Assembly (NCBI GenBank): GCA_963736355.1
Contig: CAVTOO010000007.1
Span: 186,001-250,000 of the forward strand
Source: CAVTOO01 sp963736355
GTDB lineage: Bacteria; Pseudomonadota; Alphaproteobacteria; Rhizobiales; Xanthobacteraceae
Length of the DNA stretch: 64,000 nt
Reading direction: 5' to 3'
The position numbers were made by a program, and so were the translations under genes. Positions 46,670 to 55,322 of this stretch are shown here, one piece after another. The notes beneath the pieces were generated by a model. That model ran no database searches, was not told the origin of the DNA, and saw only the letters and a program-made list of their open reading frames with translations. The stretch's first letter is position 1, and every line of letters begins with the position of its first letter.

Positions 46670-47717
46670 TCAGGGACAGGGATTGGCGTGCAGCCGCTGG
46701 ATATCGTCGATGGCGGCGAGAACCTCATCGCTCAGCGTGATATCGAGCGCGGCGCAATTCTGGTCAAGCTGCGCGATGGTCGTCGCACCCATGATGACCG
46801 AACCCATGAATGGACGGGTCGCGGCGAATTTCAGCGCCATCTGGCCGGGATCGAGGCCGTGCTTTTCGGCGAGCTTGAAATAGGCCTCGAACGCGGGCTC
46901 TGCACCCGGGCCTTCATAACGCTGCATGCGATTGGATAATGTGCGCCGCGCGCCGGCCGGCCGCGCGCCACCGCGATACTTGCCGGTGAGAATGCCCTGC
47001 GCCAGCGGCGAATAGGCCAGCAGCGAGATGCCTTCGATCATGCTGATCTCGGCGAGCGCAGTCTCGTAGGTGCGGTTGACCAGCGAGTATGCCGTTCTGC
47101 ACCGACTGGATACGCGCCAGCTTGTGGTCTTCCGACAGGCGCAGAAAACGCAGCACGCCCCAGGCGCTTTCGTTCGACACGCCGATGTGGCGGACCTTGC
47201 CGGCCTTCACCAGATCGTCGAGCGCACGCAGCGTTTCAAGGATCGGCACGCCGTCCCTGTCGCCATGCTTGAAGACAATCGGGTTCGAACCCCAGACCGA
47301 CACCGACCGGCTCGGCCAGTGCAGCTGATAGAGATCGAGATACTCGGTGTTGAGCCGCTTCAGGCTGCGCTCGCACGCCTCGATCACTTCCTTGTAGGTG
47401 AGATCGGGATTGGCGTCGGGCTGGCGAAACCACATCATCGGCGACGGGCCGACGATTTTCGACGCGATGATCACGTCGTCGCGACGCTTGCGCTTCGTCA
47501 GCCAGGTGCCGACCACGCGCTCGCTCGCGCCTTGCGTCTCGCGCTTGGGCGGCGTCGGATAGAGTTCCGCGATGTCGATGAAGTCGATGCCGCGATCCAG
47601 CGACGCATCCAGCAGCCGATGGCCCTCGTCCTCGGTGTTCTGGTCGCCGAACACCATCGCGCCGAACGACAAGATCGGAACTGTCAGATCGGATTTGCCA
47701 AGCCTGCGCCGTTCCAT
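46670..47717 (-). CDS. Aldo/keto reductase; one indel near 47085
   Basis: The protein starts MERRRLGKSDLTVPILSFG and has the catalytic set of the family: Asp and Tyr in GIDFIDIAELYPTP, Lys in VIIASKIVG, His in LYQLHWPSR. An extra base near 47085 moves the frame just after RIQSVQN; the rest reads SLVNRTYETALAEISMIEGI and then LLAYSPLAQGILTGKY. About 348 residues, like E. coli Tas. It probably reduces or oxidises a carbonyl or hydroxyl of the pathway intermediate. It lies between the DUF849 gene and the kinase gene, same strand. Confidence 0.85.
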
Positions 47718-47791
47718 GTGTATGCCTTGCCTTCAATATGACAGCGGCGGACGCCGTGAGCGCCCGCCGCCAAAAAAATGCTTCAGGCGGA

Positions 47792-48730
47792 TCAGAAATT
47801 GACCTTGTCGCCGCCCTTGAGCTTGAGGATCTCGCGCGCCTCGTCGGGCGTCGCGATCTCGAGGCCCAGGCCTTCGATGATCTTGCGCGCCAGCGTGACC
47901 TGCTCGGCATTGGACTCGGCGAGCCTGCCCGGGCCGGCCCACAGCGAGTCTTCGAGACCGACGCGCACGTTGCCGCCCATCGCCGCCGCCATGCGCCGCG
48001 ACCGGCATCTGATTGCGGCCGGCGCCCAGCACCGACCAGCGATACTTGTCGCCGAACAGGCGGTCGGCGGTGCGCTTCATGTGCATGCACGTCTTCGGGA
48101 TGCGCGCCGATGCCGCCGAGCAGGCCGAACACGCGTCTGCACGAAGAGCGGCGGCTTCACGAGGCCGCGGTCGAGGAAATGCGTCAGGTTGTAGAGGTGC
48201 GCGGTGTCGTAGCACTCGAACTCGAAGCGCGTGCCGTTGCCGGCGCAGCGTCGTCAGGATGTATTCGATGTCCTCGAAGGTGTTGCGGAAGATGCGATCG
48301 TCGCGTGCCTTCGAGATACGGCAGCTCCCAGTCGTGCTTGAACTTCCTTGAAGCGGTTGAGCATGCGGAAGAGGCCGAAGTTCATCGAGCCCATGTTGAG
48401 CGAGGCGACTTCCGGCTTGAAGACTCGCGGCCGGGCGCACGCGCTCCTCGACCGTCATGGTCGGCGCGCCGCCGGTGGTCAGGTTGATCACGACGTTGGA
48501 GCGCTGCTTGATGACCTTCAGGAACGGCGCGAACGCCTCCGGGCGTCTGGTCGGGCTGGCCGGTCTCGGGATTGCGCGCATGCAGATGGACGATCGCGGC
48601 GCCCGCCTCGGCCGCGCCGATGGCCGCTTCGGCGATCTCGCTGCGGCGTCACCGGCAGATGCGGCGACATCGACGGCGTGTGGATCGCGCCGGTGACGGC
48701 GCAGGTGATGATGACTTTTCTGTTGGCCAC
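47792..48730 (-). CDS. BKACE family protein (DUF849, beta-keto acid cleavage enzyme); multiple indels
   Basis: BKACE enzymes condense a beta-keto acid with acetyl-CoA and release acetoacetate plus a new CoA ester, using a zinc site. The start is probably the GTG at 48730 (VANRKVIITCAVTGAIHTPS). Conserved blocks include HLPVTP, GAAIVHLHARNPETGQPDQ, VVINLTTGGAPTMTVEER, GNVRVGLEDSLW and EILKLKGGDKVNF. They lie in different frames because of many single-base indels. The corrected length is about 312 residues. It is the first gene of the operon ending in pdxA2. The side-chain substrate is unknown. Confidence 0.82.
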
Positions 48731-48846
48731 GAGGAAAACCTTTTGGTTGGCTGCTGGCAGGCTGATTTGGATAGCAGGCTGAGCCGGCGCCGGGCGGCGC
48801 CCCTGCTCGTCAGCGGACCCTATCGTAGAGATCAGGCGTTGGAAAT

Positions 48847-48877
48847 AAAAAGACCGGCGGGAGCGTGTCCCGCCGGT
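48847..48877 (-). terminator. Terminator after the bicupin gene
   Basis: A 10-bp stem, ACCGGCGGGA with TCCCGCCGGT and a 5-nt loop, is followed on the minus strand by CTTTTTATTT. It lies between the bicupin stop (48945) and the DUF849 start (48730), so the DUF849 operon probably has its own promoter. Confidence 0.85.
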
Positions 48878-48890
48878 ACATTTTATCGGC

Positions 48891-48935
48891 GCATGATCTT
48901 ATCCGAAAACCGGTATCCACTTTTCGGGATCATGC
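48891..48935. repeat. Palindromic Rhizobiales-type intergenic repeat, copy 2
   Basis: A 45-bp imperfect palindrome bounded by GCATGATC and GATCATGC, with the same inner blocks (CCGAAAACCGGT and CCACTTTTCGG) as the copy at 18366-18411. It lies between the bicupin stop and its terminator. Confidence 0.78.
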
Positions 48936-48944
48936 GCGGGTTGC

Positions 48945-49874
48945 TTAGGCCGTCTTGGTCTTCTGGAAGTCCAGCAGCGTGCCCTTGGCGAACGAACCGT
49001 CATCCCAATCGGGCATCGGGTAGTCGTTCTCGTTGAGCACGAAGCCCTTCTTGCGCGCGAAGTCGAAGCGCGGCGGCGCGAAGATGTCGTACAGCGAAGC
49101 CTCGCTGCCATCCTCCGGACCGAAGTCGCGGCTGGTGTGGATGACGGTCGCCGGAATGACGGTGGCCGACGGCGTCTTGATCTCGAAGTTCTCGTCCGCC
49201 TTCCAGTCGGCGAGGTTCGCCGTCTGCGGCCAACGCATGTGGTGGATGAACTGGCCGTGCAGGCAGAGAGAGACCTGCTCGAAGTCATCGTGCCAATGCG
49301 GCGACAGGTTCTTGGTGTCGCGGCGCGTGAAGTAGTGACCGAAGATGTTGACCATCATGTTGGTCGAACGGTAGCAGCGCGGCTGAATGCGCGGGCCCTT
49401 CGGGTCGAGATGCTTCGACATGTCGTAGTGGCGCAGCTTGAAGCCACCGACCGGATCCGGCCAATACTTGATCGGGGTGATTTCCGGCGCGCCGTCGGCG
49501 TAGATCGCCTTGTTGTGCGCCTTCTCGACGAGATCAACAGCCTTGGTGGTGATGATGCGCGCGATCAGGCCCTTGGACTTGGCCGTGATCTTGCTGGCGC
49601 CCGGAGGAACGATGAACAGGGAGTCGCCCTTGGCATCGATCTTGTCGCTGCCGGCCTCAACCGTGGCGTCGACGCCCGGCGGCAGGATGATCATGTATTC
49701 GTCGGCCTGGTTCTTGCGCTCGATGACCGAGCCCGGCTCAACTTCCGTCAGCGTGACGAGGAAGTTCGCCGCACGCGTGATCCAGGTCTTGGTCTTGTTC
49801 GCGGCATCGACGTCCTGATGCGGCATTTCATAATACTTGGCGTACGTAGCCTCGCGGCCCGGCCTCTCACTCAT
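48945..49874 (-). CDS. Bicupin protein with a metal-binding C-terminal cupin
   Basis: The 309-residue protein starts MSERPGREATYAKYYEMP; a GGAG box lies 7 nt before the ATG. The N-terminal half is a cupin without the metal histidines (QADEYMIILPPGVDATVEAG). The C-terminal half has H193-x-H195-x3-E199 in SPHWHDDFEQVSLCLHG and a later His246 in VIPATVIHTS, a complete cupin metal site. Such proteins are isomerases or dioxygenases, but I do not recognise a named family. It is divergent from the HpaI aldolase gene across 317 bp with a perfect palindrome and has its own terminator, so the two may be co-regulated. Confidence 0.7.
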   Translation of the reverse strand: MSERPGREATYAKYYEMPHQDVDAANKTKTWITRAANFLVTLTEVEPGSVIERKNQADEYMIILPPGVDATVEAGSDKIDAKGDSLFIVPPGASKITAKSKGLIARIITTKAVDLVEKAHNKAIYADGAPEITPIKYWPDPVGGFKLRHYDMSKHLDPKGPRIQPRCYRSTNMMVNIFGHYFTRRDTKNLSPHWHDDFEQVSLCLHGQFIHHMRWPQTANLADWKADENFEIKTPSATVIPATVIHTSRDFGPEDGSEASLYDIFAPPRFDFARKKGFVLNENDYPMPDWDDGSFAKGTLLDFQKTKTA

Positions 49875-50006
49875 TGATGTTCTCCATTGTCGATTGGACG
49901 CACCGCATTGCGGCAAAGAAATCGCGTCAGCTGACGTCGAAATCAATCGCTGTGCATGGTAGTTAGCGCCTCCGGGCACCACTAATCCATTTGGGGGGAA
50001 TTTCAA

Positions 50007-50022
50007 GGTGCGAAAACGCACC
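50007..50022. promoter_or_regulatory. Perfect palindrome between bicupin and aldolase genes
   Basis: GGTGCG, AAAA, CGCACC is a perfect 16-bp palindrome in the 317-bp divergent gap. Its size suits a dimeric regulator, and IclR proteins are encoded nearby. Nothing else in the gap (49875-50191) looks like a gene; a G+C-rich small hairpin lies at about 50120-50140. Confidence 0.55.
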
Positions 50023-50191
50023 CCTCGGCTGCGTGGGCCCGCAAAACGGCCGAATGTCACCACCGCGACGCGGAATTCTGAATGCTTTGTTTCAGGGGGA
50101 GAAATAAGCCAGATTACGAGTCCGGGGCCTTCGGTCCCTGAATTAGTGTCCCGATCCAATCCGACCCCGCCCCCAAGAAAGGCTTCAAAAC

Positions 50192-50977
50192 ATGAGCACC
50201 GGAAAACCGGCATTTACCGAATTTCGCAGCCGCCTGAAGAAGCGCGAGCAGATGCTGGGAACATTTCTCAAGATGCCGACCACCCAGACCATCGAGTTGC
50301 TGGGCACCGTTGGCTACGACTTCGTCGTGATCGACCAGGAGCATGCTCCGCTCGGCCGTGAAACCACCGACATGATGATCCTCGCCTGCCGCGCGTCCAA
50401 CATCACGCCGGTCGTGCGCGTCGGTGACGCCGCGGACCACAACATCCTTTCGGTGCTGGATTGCGGCGCCATCGGCGTCATGGTGCCGCACGTCGACTCG
50501 GCTGAAAAGGCCAAGCAGATCGCGCGCGCCTGCCGTTACACGGGCGGCAGCCGCGGCATGGGTAACGTCACCCGCGCCGGCCGCTGGGGCAGCCTGGGCG
50601 GCATGAACGCCCACAAGAAGAACGCTGACTCCGAAGTCACCTGCATCGCCATGATCGAGGATCTCGAAGCCGTTGATCACGTCGGCGCCATCGCCCGCGT
50701 CGAAGGCATCGACGCGATCTTCATCGGCCGCGGCGACCTCACCGCTGTCATCGGTGGCGAACAGCAGACCGACCCGAAGACCACGGCTGTCGTCGAGAAG
50801 ATCACGGCGCAGGCGCGCGACGCCAACATCCCGATCATCATCCTCGCGTCCAACAAGGAAGATGCGCTCAAGATGCGATCGCTCGGCGCCTCGACGTTCA
50901 TCGTCGGCAGCGATCACGGCTTCTTCAAGAGCGGCGCGACCGCCGGCATGAAGGAACTCGGCCTGCCGCTGGCGTAA
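50192..50977 (+). CDS. HpcH/HpaI family class II aldolase
   Basis: Class II pyruvate aldolases reversibly cleave 4-hydroxy-2-oxo acids to pyruvate and an aldehyde or oxo acid. The 261-residue protein has the expected active-site residues: His51 in VIDQEHAPLG, Arg76 in PVVRVG, and the metal ligands Glu156 in AMIEDLEA and Asp182 in IGRGDLTAV. The start MSTGKPAFTEFRSRLKK is preceded by AAGAAAGG. It stands alone on the plus strand, divergent from the bicupin gene and followed by a strong terminator. The carbon chain it cleaves is not known. Confidence 0.88.
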   Translation: MSTGKPAFTEFRSRLKKREQMLGTFLKMPTTQTIELLGTVGYDFVVIDQEHAPLGRETTDMMILACRASNITPVVRVGDAADHNILSVLDCGAIGVMVPHVDSAEKAKQIARACRYTGGSRGMGNVTRAGRWGSLGGMNAHKKNADSEVTCIAMIEDLEAVDHVGAIARVEGIDAIFIGRGDLTAVIGGEQQTDPKTTAVVEKITAQARDANIPIIILASNKEDALKMRSLGASTFIVGSDHGFFKSGATAGMKELGLPLA

Positions 50978-50998
50978 TCTGCGACAGTATCGAAACAG

Positions 50999-51034
50999 AA
51001 ACCCCGCTTTGCTCGCGCAAGGCGGGGTTTTTTA
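50999..51034. terminator. Bidirectional terminator after the aldolase gene
   Basis: AAACCCCGC and GCGGGGTTTTTT flank a short loop, with T-tracts on both sides. It separates the convergent aldolase and amidohydrolase genes. Confidence 0.93.
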
Positions 51035-51055
51035 TTGGATGTCGCTTGGCTGTTT

Positions 51056-51874
51056 TTAAGTAAAGTAGAACTTCAGCGGCGTGTCGCCGCCGATCTTGCG
51101 GCGGACGCGCTCGTCCGGCACGCATTCCTTCAGGAAGTTGAGCGTGTCGATGTACTTGGTCTTGTCCTCATAGGCGGCAAACGGCCAGTCGCTGCCGAAC
51201 ATCATGCGGTCGCCGCCGGTGATGCGCACCAGCTCCTTGGCGAGCGCCTGCCCGATCCCCGGCTTGAAGCGGAACCCACCCGACAGCTTGACCCAGGTCT
51301 TGCCGCGATCGACGGCCGCGGCCACCGCCTTGAAGGCATCCGAATTGATGCCCTGCGGGTTGTCGATGCGGCCGAGATGATCGACGACGATCTTCCGGAC
51401 GCCGTGCTTTTCCAGGTTCTCGATCATCGGCTGAATGCGATGCTCGCGTTCGATGAAGTGAACGCACCAGTCGAGATCGGCGACGCGCCTGAGCAAATGG
51501 CGATAGTCGTCCGAGTTCAGGTCCGGCACTTCGTCGAGGTGATGCCAGACGAGGCGGATGCCGACGAAGCCGTCGTCCTTCATCTGCTCGAGCTGATAGA
51601 TGTCAGTGCGCGGATCGACGATGCAGGTGGCGCGCAGGCGCTTCGACTTCTTCATCGCCGCGCGGGAATAGTCGTTGTAGGTGCCGTAGAGGCTCGCGGC
51701 GGCGATCACGCCGAACGTAACGCCATGATCGTCAAGCAGCTTGAGCAATTGATCGACGGTCGCGTCCGACACCTTCTTGTGCCAGGCCGTGTCGATGAGC
51801 GGCAGATCGGTGCGCCAGACGTGAAAGTGCGAATCGACCAGCGGAGCTTCGTCCTTGCCTACCTCGTGGACCAC
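51056..51874 (-). CDS. Amidohydrolase-2 family metal-dependent hydrolase (lactonase-like)
   Basis: The 272-residue protein starts with a GTG at 51874, 6 nt after GAGGAAA. It has the TIM-barrel hydrolase set: H16-x-H18 in DSHFHVW, His139 in WCVHF, His166 in VVDHLGR and Asp229 in FGSDWPF. Relatives hydrolyse lactones such as 2-pyrone-4,6-dicarboxylate or sugar-acid lactones, or decarboxylate aromatic acids. The neighbouring aldolase suggests a ring-opening or lactone step before chain cleavage, but that is inference. A TTGTCG-N6-CGACAA repeat lies 32-49 bp upstream. Confidence 0.82.
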   Translation of the reverse strand: MVHEVGKDEAPLVDSHFHVWRTDLPLIDTAWHKKVSDATVDQLLKLLDDHGVTFGVIAAASLYGTYNDYSRAAMKKSKRLRATCIVDPRTDIYQLEQMKDDGFVGIRLVWHHLDEVPDLNSDDYRHLLRRVADLDWCVHFIEREHRIQPMIENLEKHGVRKIVVDHLGRIDNPQGINSDAFKAVAAAVDRGKTWVKLSGGFRFKPGIGQALAKELVRITGGDRMMFGSDWPFAAYEDKTKYIDTLNFLKECVPDERVRRKIGGDTPLKFYFT

Positions 51875-52230
51875 GTGGATTTCCTCGTCAGCGTTTTGAT
51901 GATGGTTGTCGTGCGTGCGACAAACACCGCGCGGTGCTGTGCAGGCGAAACTTGTGAAGCAAAATCACTCAGCGTTGGTCATCTATTTTTGCCACGGCAT
52001 CAAGGCCAAATCGCATGGCGTTGGGCCGGCAAAAACCCGCCCCGGCAGGCGACCTGCGCCGGCAGGAGCTATTTCGTGGGATGAAAATCGCCCTCTCCGC
52101 CCGAGCCGCTTTGCACTGCGAAATCGCCACCGCGCAAGGCTTGGGCTAACAAGACCTCAAGGCCAAAGGCGCAAAGGCTGACCAATGGCCGCAAGCGGCT
52201 CCAAGGCCGTCACCCGAAGGAAAAACTCGC
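51875..52230. promoter_or_regulatory. Divergent gap with a TTGTCG-N6-CGACAA inverted repeat
   Basis: No gene is supported. At 51906-51923 TTGTCG and CGACAA are separated by 6 bp, just upstream of the amidohydrolase start. Further right, GCCGGC repeats at about 52025-52065 could fold into a hairpin. The gap must hold promoters for both the hydrolase and the SnoaL-like gene. Confidence 0.5.
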
Positions 52231-52698
52231 ATGATGTTTTCGAACGAACGCGTCGAGCTGACGCAGGAGCTGATGATCCTGCTGGCCGACTACTGGAACG
52301 ACGTTGATACCAATTGGGGCCGCAACGCCGGCGACTACTACACCGACGACGCGATCTTCGAGTCCTCGCGAAACACCTATAACGGCAAGGCCAAGATTCA
52401 GCAGTTCTACCAGTGGCGCATCGACCGCGGCGTCAACCGCACGGCCGTCCACTCGTTCCTGAACTTCCGCGCTGTTCCGACCGGCCCGAACACCGCGACC
52501 TCCACCTGGTATCTGGTCCTGTACGCCAACGACGGCAACCCGATCCACCCCAGCGCGCCCCCGATCCAGATCGCCTACATGACCGACAAGTGCCTCAAGG
52601 GTGCCGACGGCAAGTGGCGTTATACCCACCGCAAGTTCGACACCTGGTTCGAAGGCGGCGTGCCGACCACGAGCCCGAACCTCGACGACAAGAAGTAA
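52231..52698 (+). CDS. SnoaL/NTF2-like protein
   Basis: The 155-residue protein (MMFSNERVELTQELMILL) has the NTF2-like cone pattern: an N-terminal helix, YYTDDAIFESSRNTYNGK, then strands ending WRYTHRKFDTWFEGG. Members are often subunits of ring-hydroxylating dioxygenases, isomerases or dehydratases. Without a partner gene I cannot choose between them. AAGGA lies about 10 nt before the first ATG. It has a clear terminator and is convergent with the IclR gene downstream. Confidence 0.7.
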   Translation: MMFSNERVELTQELMILLADYWNDVDTNWGRNAGDYYTDDAIFESSRNTYNGKAKIQQFYQWRIDRGVNRTAVHSFLNFRAVPTGPNTATSTWYLVLYANDGNPIHPSAPPIQIAYMTDKCLKGADGKWRYTHRKFDTWFEGGVPTTSPNLDDKK

Positions 52699-52725
52699 TT
52701 CTCCGCAACTCGCGGCTGAAACGAC

Positions 52726-52755
52726 AAAGGCCCGGAGCAATCCGGGCCTTTTTTA
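52726..52755. terminator. Bidirectional terminator between SnoaL-like and IclR genes
   Basis: AAAGGCCCGG and CCGGGCCTTTTTT with a 5-nt loop form a strong intrinsic terminator between two convergent genes. Confidence 0.93.
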
Positions 52756-52773
52756 TCAATGCATCATGATGCT

Positions 52774-53793
52774 TTAGAGGCTGCCACGCAGCGGCATGGC
52801 CATCGGCGCATGCTCGAAAACTTCATGGCGCTGCGCATCGTGGGCCGGACCGTCCGCCGCATACATGAAGGACAGCGTTTCCTCGATCTTGGCGGTGGTC
52901 GCGCGCAGCGGCTCGATCACGCGCTCGACGATGTGCTCCTTGGCAATCGCGGTCGAATAGAAGCTGATGGTGATCAGCGCCAGCACCACGCCGTTGTTGC
53001 GAATCGGCATCGCGATGGTCGTCGTGCGGCGCGGCTCCGTCTGCGGATCGCGCATTGCATAGCCGTCCTCGCGCACGCGGACGAGAAGCTTGCGGAACTG
53101 CGCCTCCTGCTCCGGACCGAAGTCCAGCTCCTTGTTCGTGCGCAGCGTCCCCATGAGATGCTCGCGCTCGTCGTCGGAGCAGAACGCCATATAGGCGCGG
53201 CCCATCGCCGTCGTGACCAGGTTGGGCCTGTTTCCCAACACCGTATTGGTGTGGGCCCACGGGCTGATGGAGCCAGTCCAGAACTGCAGCGCGATGGCAT
53301 CGCCATCCGGCACGCCGATGCCGATGGGCCATTTCAGCCGCTGCGTCAGGTCGATCGCCCACGGTCGCGACGCTTCGATCACGCGCGAGATGCCCTCGTA
53401 ACCGGAATTCAATTCGCGCGCACGGCACGTCACGCGATAACCGCCGCACATGTTGTCACGCGCGACATAGCCGTCGGAGATCAGTGTTTCGAGCATGCGC
53501 ACGACCGTCGGCTTGGGCAGGCCAGTCGCGGCATGAAGGTCGCTGACGGATGCGATGCGCAGGCGATTGACGGTGCGCAGAATTTCGAGCGCGCGGCGCA
53601 CGGACTCAACCGGCGGGTAAGACCGCCGCGTGGGATCCGTCAGCCCACGTCGCGAATTGGCGCGACATCTGTTTGGCGACGCCGATGCCGCGGGCTTTTC
53701 GCCACGCTTCTTGCGGATGTCGAGTTTCACAATTTTCGCTTGAGCTACTTCGACGTCGGTCATGAGATCCCGACTATCAACCGGCGCATCCAT
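52774..53793 (-). CDS. IclR family transcriptional regulator 1
   Basis: The 339-residue protein starts at the ATG at 53793 (MDAPVDSRDLMTDVEVAQ), preceded by GAGAGA; its first 50 residues are a charged extension. The winged helix-turn-helix spans about 55-125 (SVSDLHAATGLPKPTVVRML) and the effector domain follows (DLTQRLKWPIGIG, TAMGRAYMAF). It is clearly paralogous to regulator 2 at 54432, sharing RSYPPVE, RLKWP and ISPWA blocks. Other starts up to 54009 are open. It likely senses a carboxylate or aromatic acid and controls the nearby catabolic genes. Confidence 0.87.
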   Translation of the reverse strand: MDAPVDSRDLMTDVEVAQAKIVKLDIRKKRGEKPAASASPNRCRANSRRGLTDPTRRSYPPVESVRRALEILRTVNRLRIASVSDLHAATGLPKPTVVRMLETLISDGYVARDNMCGGYRVTCRARELNSGYEGISRVIEASRPWAIDLTQRLKWPIGIGVPDGDAIALQFWTGSISPWAHTNTVLGNRPNLVTTAMGRAYMAFCSDDEREHLMGTLRTNKELDFGPEQEAQFRKLLVRVREDGYAMRDPQTEPRRTTTIAMPIRNNGVVLALITISFYSTAIAKEHIVERVIEPLRATTAKIEETLSFMYAADGPAHDAQRHEVFEHAPMAMPLRGSL

Positions 53794-54431
53794 GGCGTCT
53801 CTCTCACCCCGCCGCATGCAAATCTTGATGCTCGCTAGCGTCTGATAACTAAAAACTGCGGCAACACGCCGCAAGTCAAAGACCAGATTCGTCCCCAGTC
53901 CATGGTCAGGATTATGGAGCCGGATAAAACCATACGTCAATGGCATCGTCGGCGAGACGACTTCGTCGTTAATCTGGCGCTTCGCGACGACACCTGTGTT
54001 GTCCGACAACTGCGCGCAGCCGGTACGTGATCATGCACCCCAGTGACGCAATCGGTTTCCCTGCGCAAAAATTCGCATTCGCATCGGTTTTGCCTGCTTC
54101 AACCAATGGAACCGGCGCGTTGTGACATGCCGCGCATCATTCGCAGAGCGAAAGTGAGTATGTGCATTTTGCACTTAATGAGTTTGCGCGTGCCGCTTAT
54201 AGAGGCAGGCGAAATCGATGCGCGTTTGCGAGCGGGGCATCTGACGCCGGCGCCGTACACGAATTCTCTGCAGGAAAAATCGTAGCGAAACAGTGGCGCA
54301 GCGCTGTGGCATTCATACCGCACTGCAGCGTCATTTTCTGTGGTCGAAATACCCAGACTGTGAGAGAGGATAGCGCACCCCCGACATCGCATTGGCATCG
54401 GTTGCCGGGGTGAGCCGGATACGAGCGCATC
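53794..54431. promoter_or_regulatory. Divergent gap between the two IclR genes with two palindromes
   Basis: No gene is well supported in these 638 bp, although the IclR-1 frame is open to 54009. GTTGTCCGACAAC (53998-54010) and GTGCATTTTGCAC (54162-54174) are short perfect palindromes, possible operator sites for the two regulators. Confidence 0.5.
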
Positions 54432-55319
54432 ATGAGTATTGTTAAGTCTCCCCGCGAACTGCCGCCCCTCAACACCGAACGGCCGAAATCACGCAAGCGG
54501 CTCCGGCGTATCGCCACCGGTCCCAGCATGCGTTCCTATCCGCCGGTCGAAGCGGTGCAGCGCGCGCTCGAAATTCTTCGTGTGGTCAATCAGCTGCGTG
54601 TCGCCTCGGTCAAAGACATCTTCGCCGCGACATCGTATCCCAAACCGACCATCGTGCGCATGCTCGAAACGTTGATCGCCGACGGCTACGTTGCGCGCGA
54701 CGATATGTGCAACGGCTATCGCGTCACCTCGCGCGTGCAGGAACTCAACGCCGGTTACAGCGGCATCTCGCTTGTCATCGAGGCCGCCCGCCCGTGGCTT
54801 GTGGACCTGACGCAGCGCCTCAAATGGCCAACCGGTATTTCCACACGCGAAGGCGCAGCACTGGTGCTTCAGTTCTCGACTGCCGCCATCAGCCCGTGGG
54901 CCTATCCCTACACCCGCGTCGGCTCGGCGATGGACCTGACGGCCACGGCGACAGGCCGCGTCTATCTCGCATTCTGTTCGGACGAAGAACGCAACTTGTT
55001 GCTGGACAGCTACAATCTCAAGAGCGCCAACCTTCAGCTCGATAATGCAGCCGACCTCGAGACGTTGCTCGCGCGCGTCCGCCGCGACGGCTATGCCGTG
55101 CGTGACCGCAACATCGCTCCTCAGCGTACGCTGTCGCTGGCAATGCCGATCATCGTCGATGGCAAGGTGCTGGCGGTTTCCAGCATCTCCTACTACCGCA
55201 GCGCCATCAGCGAAGACCGCATTAAGGAACAAATCCTCCAGCCGTTGCGCACCGTAACGCAGCGGATCGAGGACACGATCAGCATGATCTACAATTCCGG
55301 CCGCGAACAGATCGGCTGA
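54432..55319 (+). CDS. IclR family transcriptional regulator 2
   Basis: The 295-residue protein starts MSIVKSPRELPPLNTERPKS. The winged helix-turn-helix has SVKDIFAATSYPKPTIVRML and the effector domain DLTQRLKWPTGIS, LTATATGRVYLAF. It lacks the long acidic N-terminal extension of regulator 1 but is otherwise its paralog. It ends 3 bp before the convergent alpha/beta-hydrolase gene with no terminator between them, so their transcripts probably overlap. Confidence 0.88.
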   Translation: MSIVKSPRELPPLNTERPKSRKRLRRIATGPSMRSYPPVEAVQRALEILRVVNQLRVASVKDIFAATSYPKPTIVRMLETLIADGYVARDDMCNGYRVTSRVQELNAGYSGISLVIEAARPWLVDLTQRLKWPTGISTREGAALVLQFSTAAISPWAYPYTRVGSAMDLTATATGRVYLAFCSDEERNLLLDSYNLKSANLQLDNAADLETLLARVRRDGYAVRDRNIAPQRTLSLAMPIIVDGKVLAVSSISYYRSAISEDRIKEQILQPLRTVTQRIEDTISMIYNSGREQIG

Positions 55320-55322
55320 TCG

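Noticed and set aside
44529..48730. True pseudogenes in the PdxA2/DUF1537/BKACE operon
   Set aside because: Conserved blocks continue across every break and the same kind of indel hits rpoA and fusA, so sequence error is the simpler explanation.
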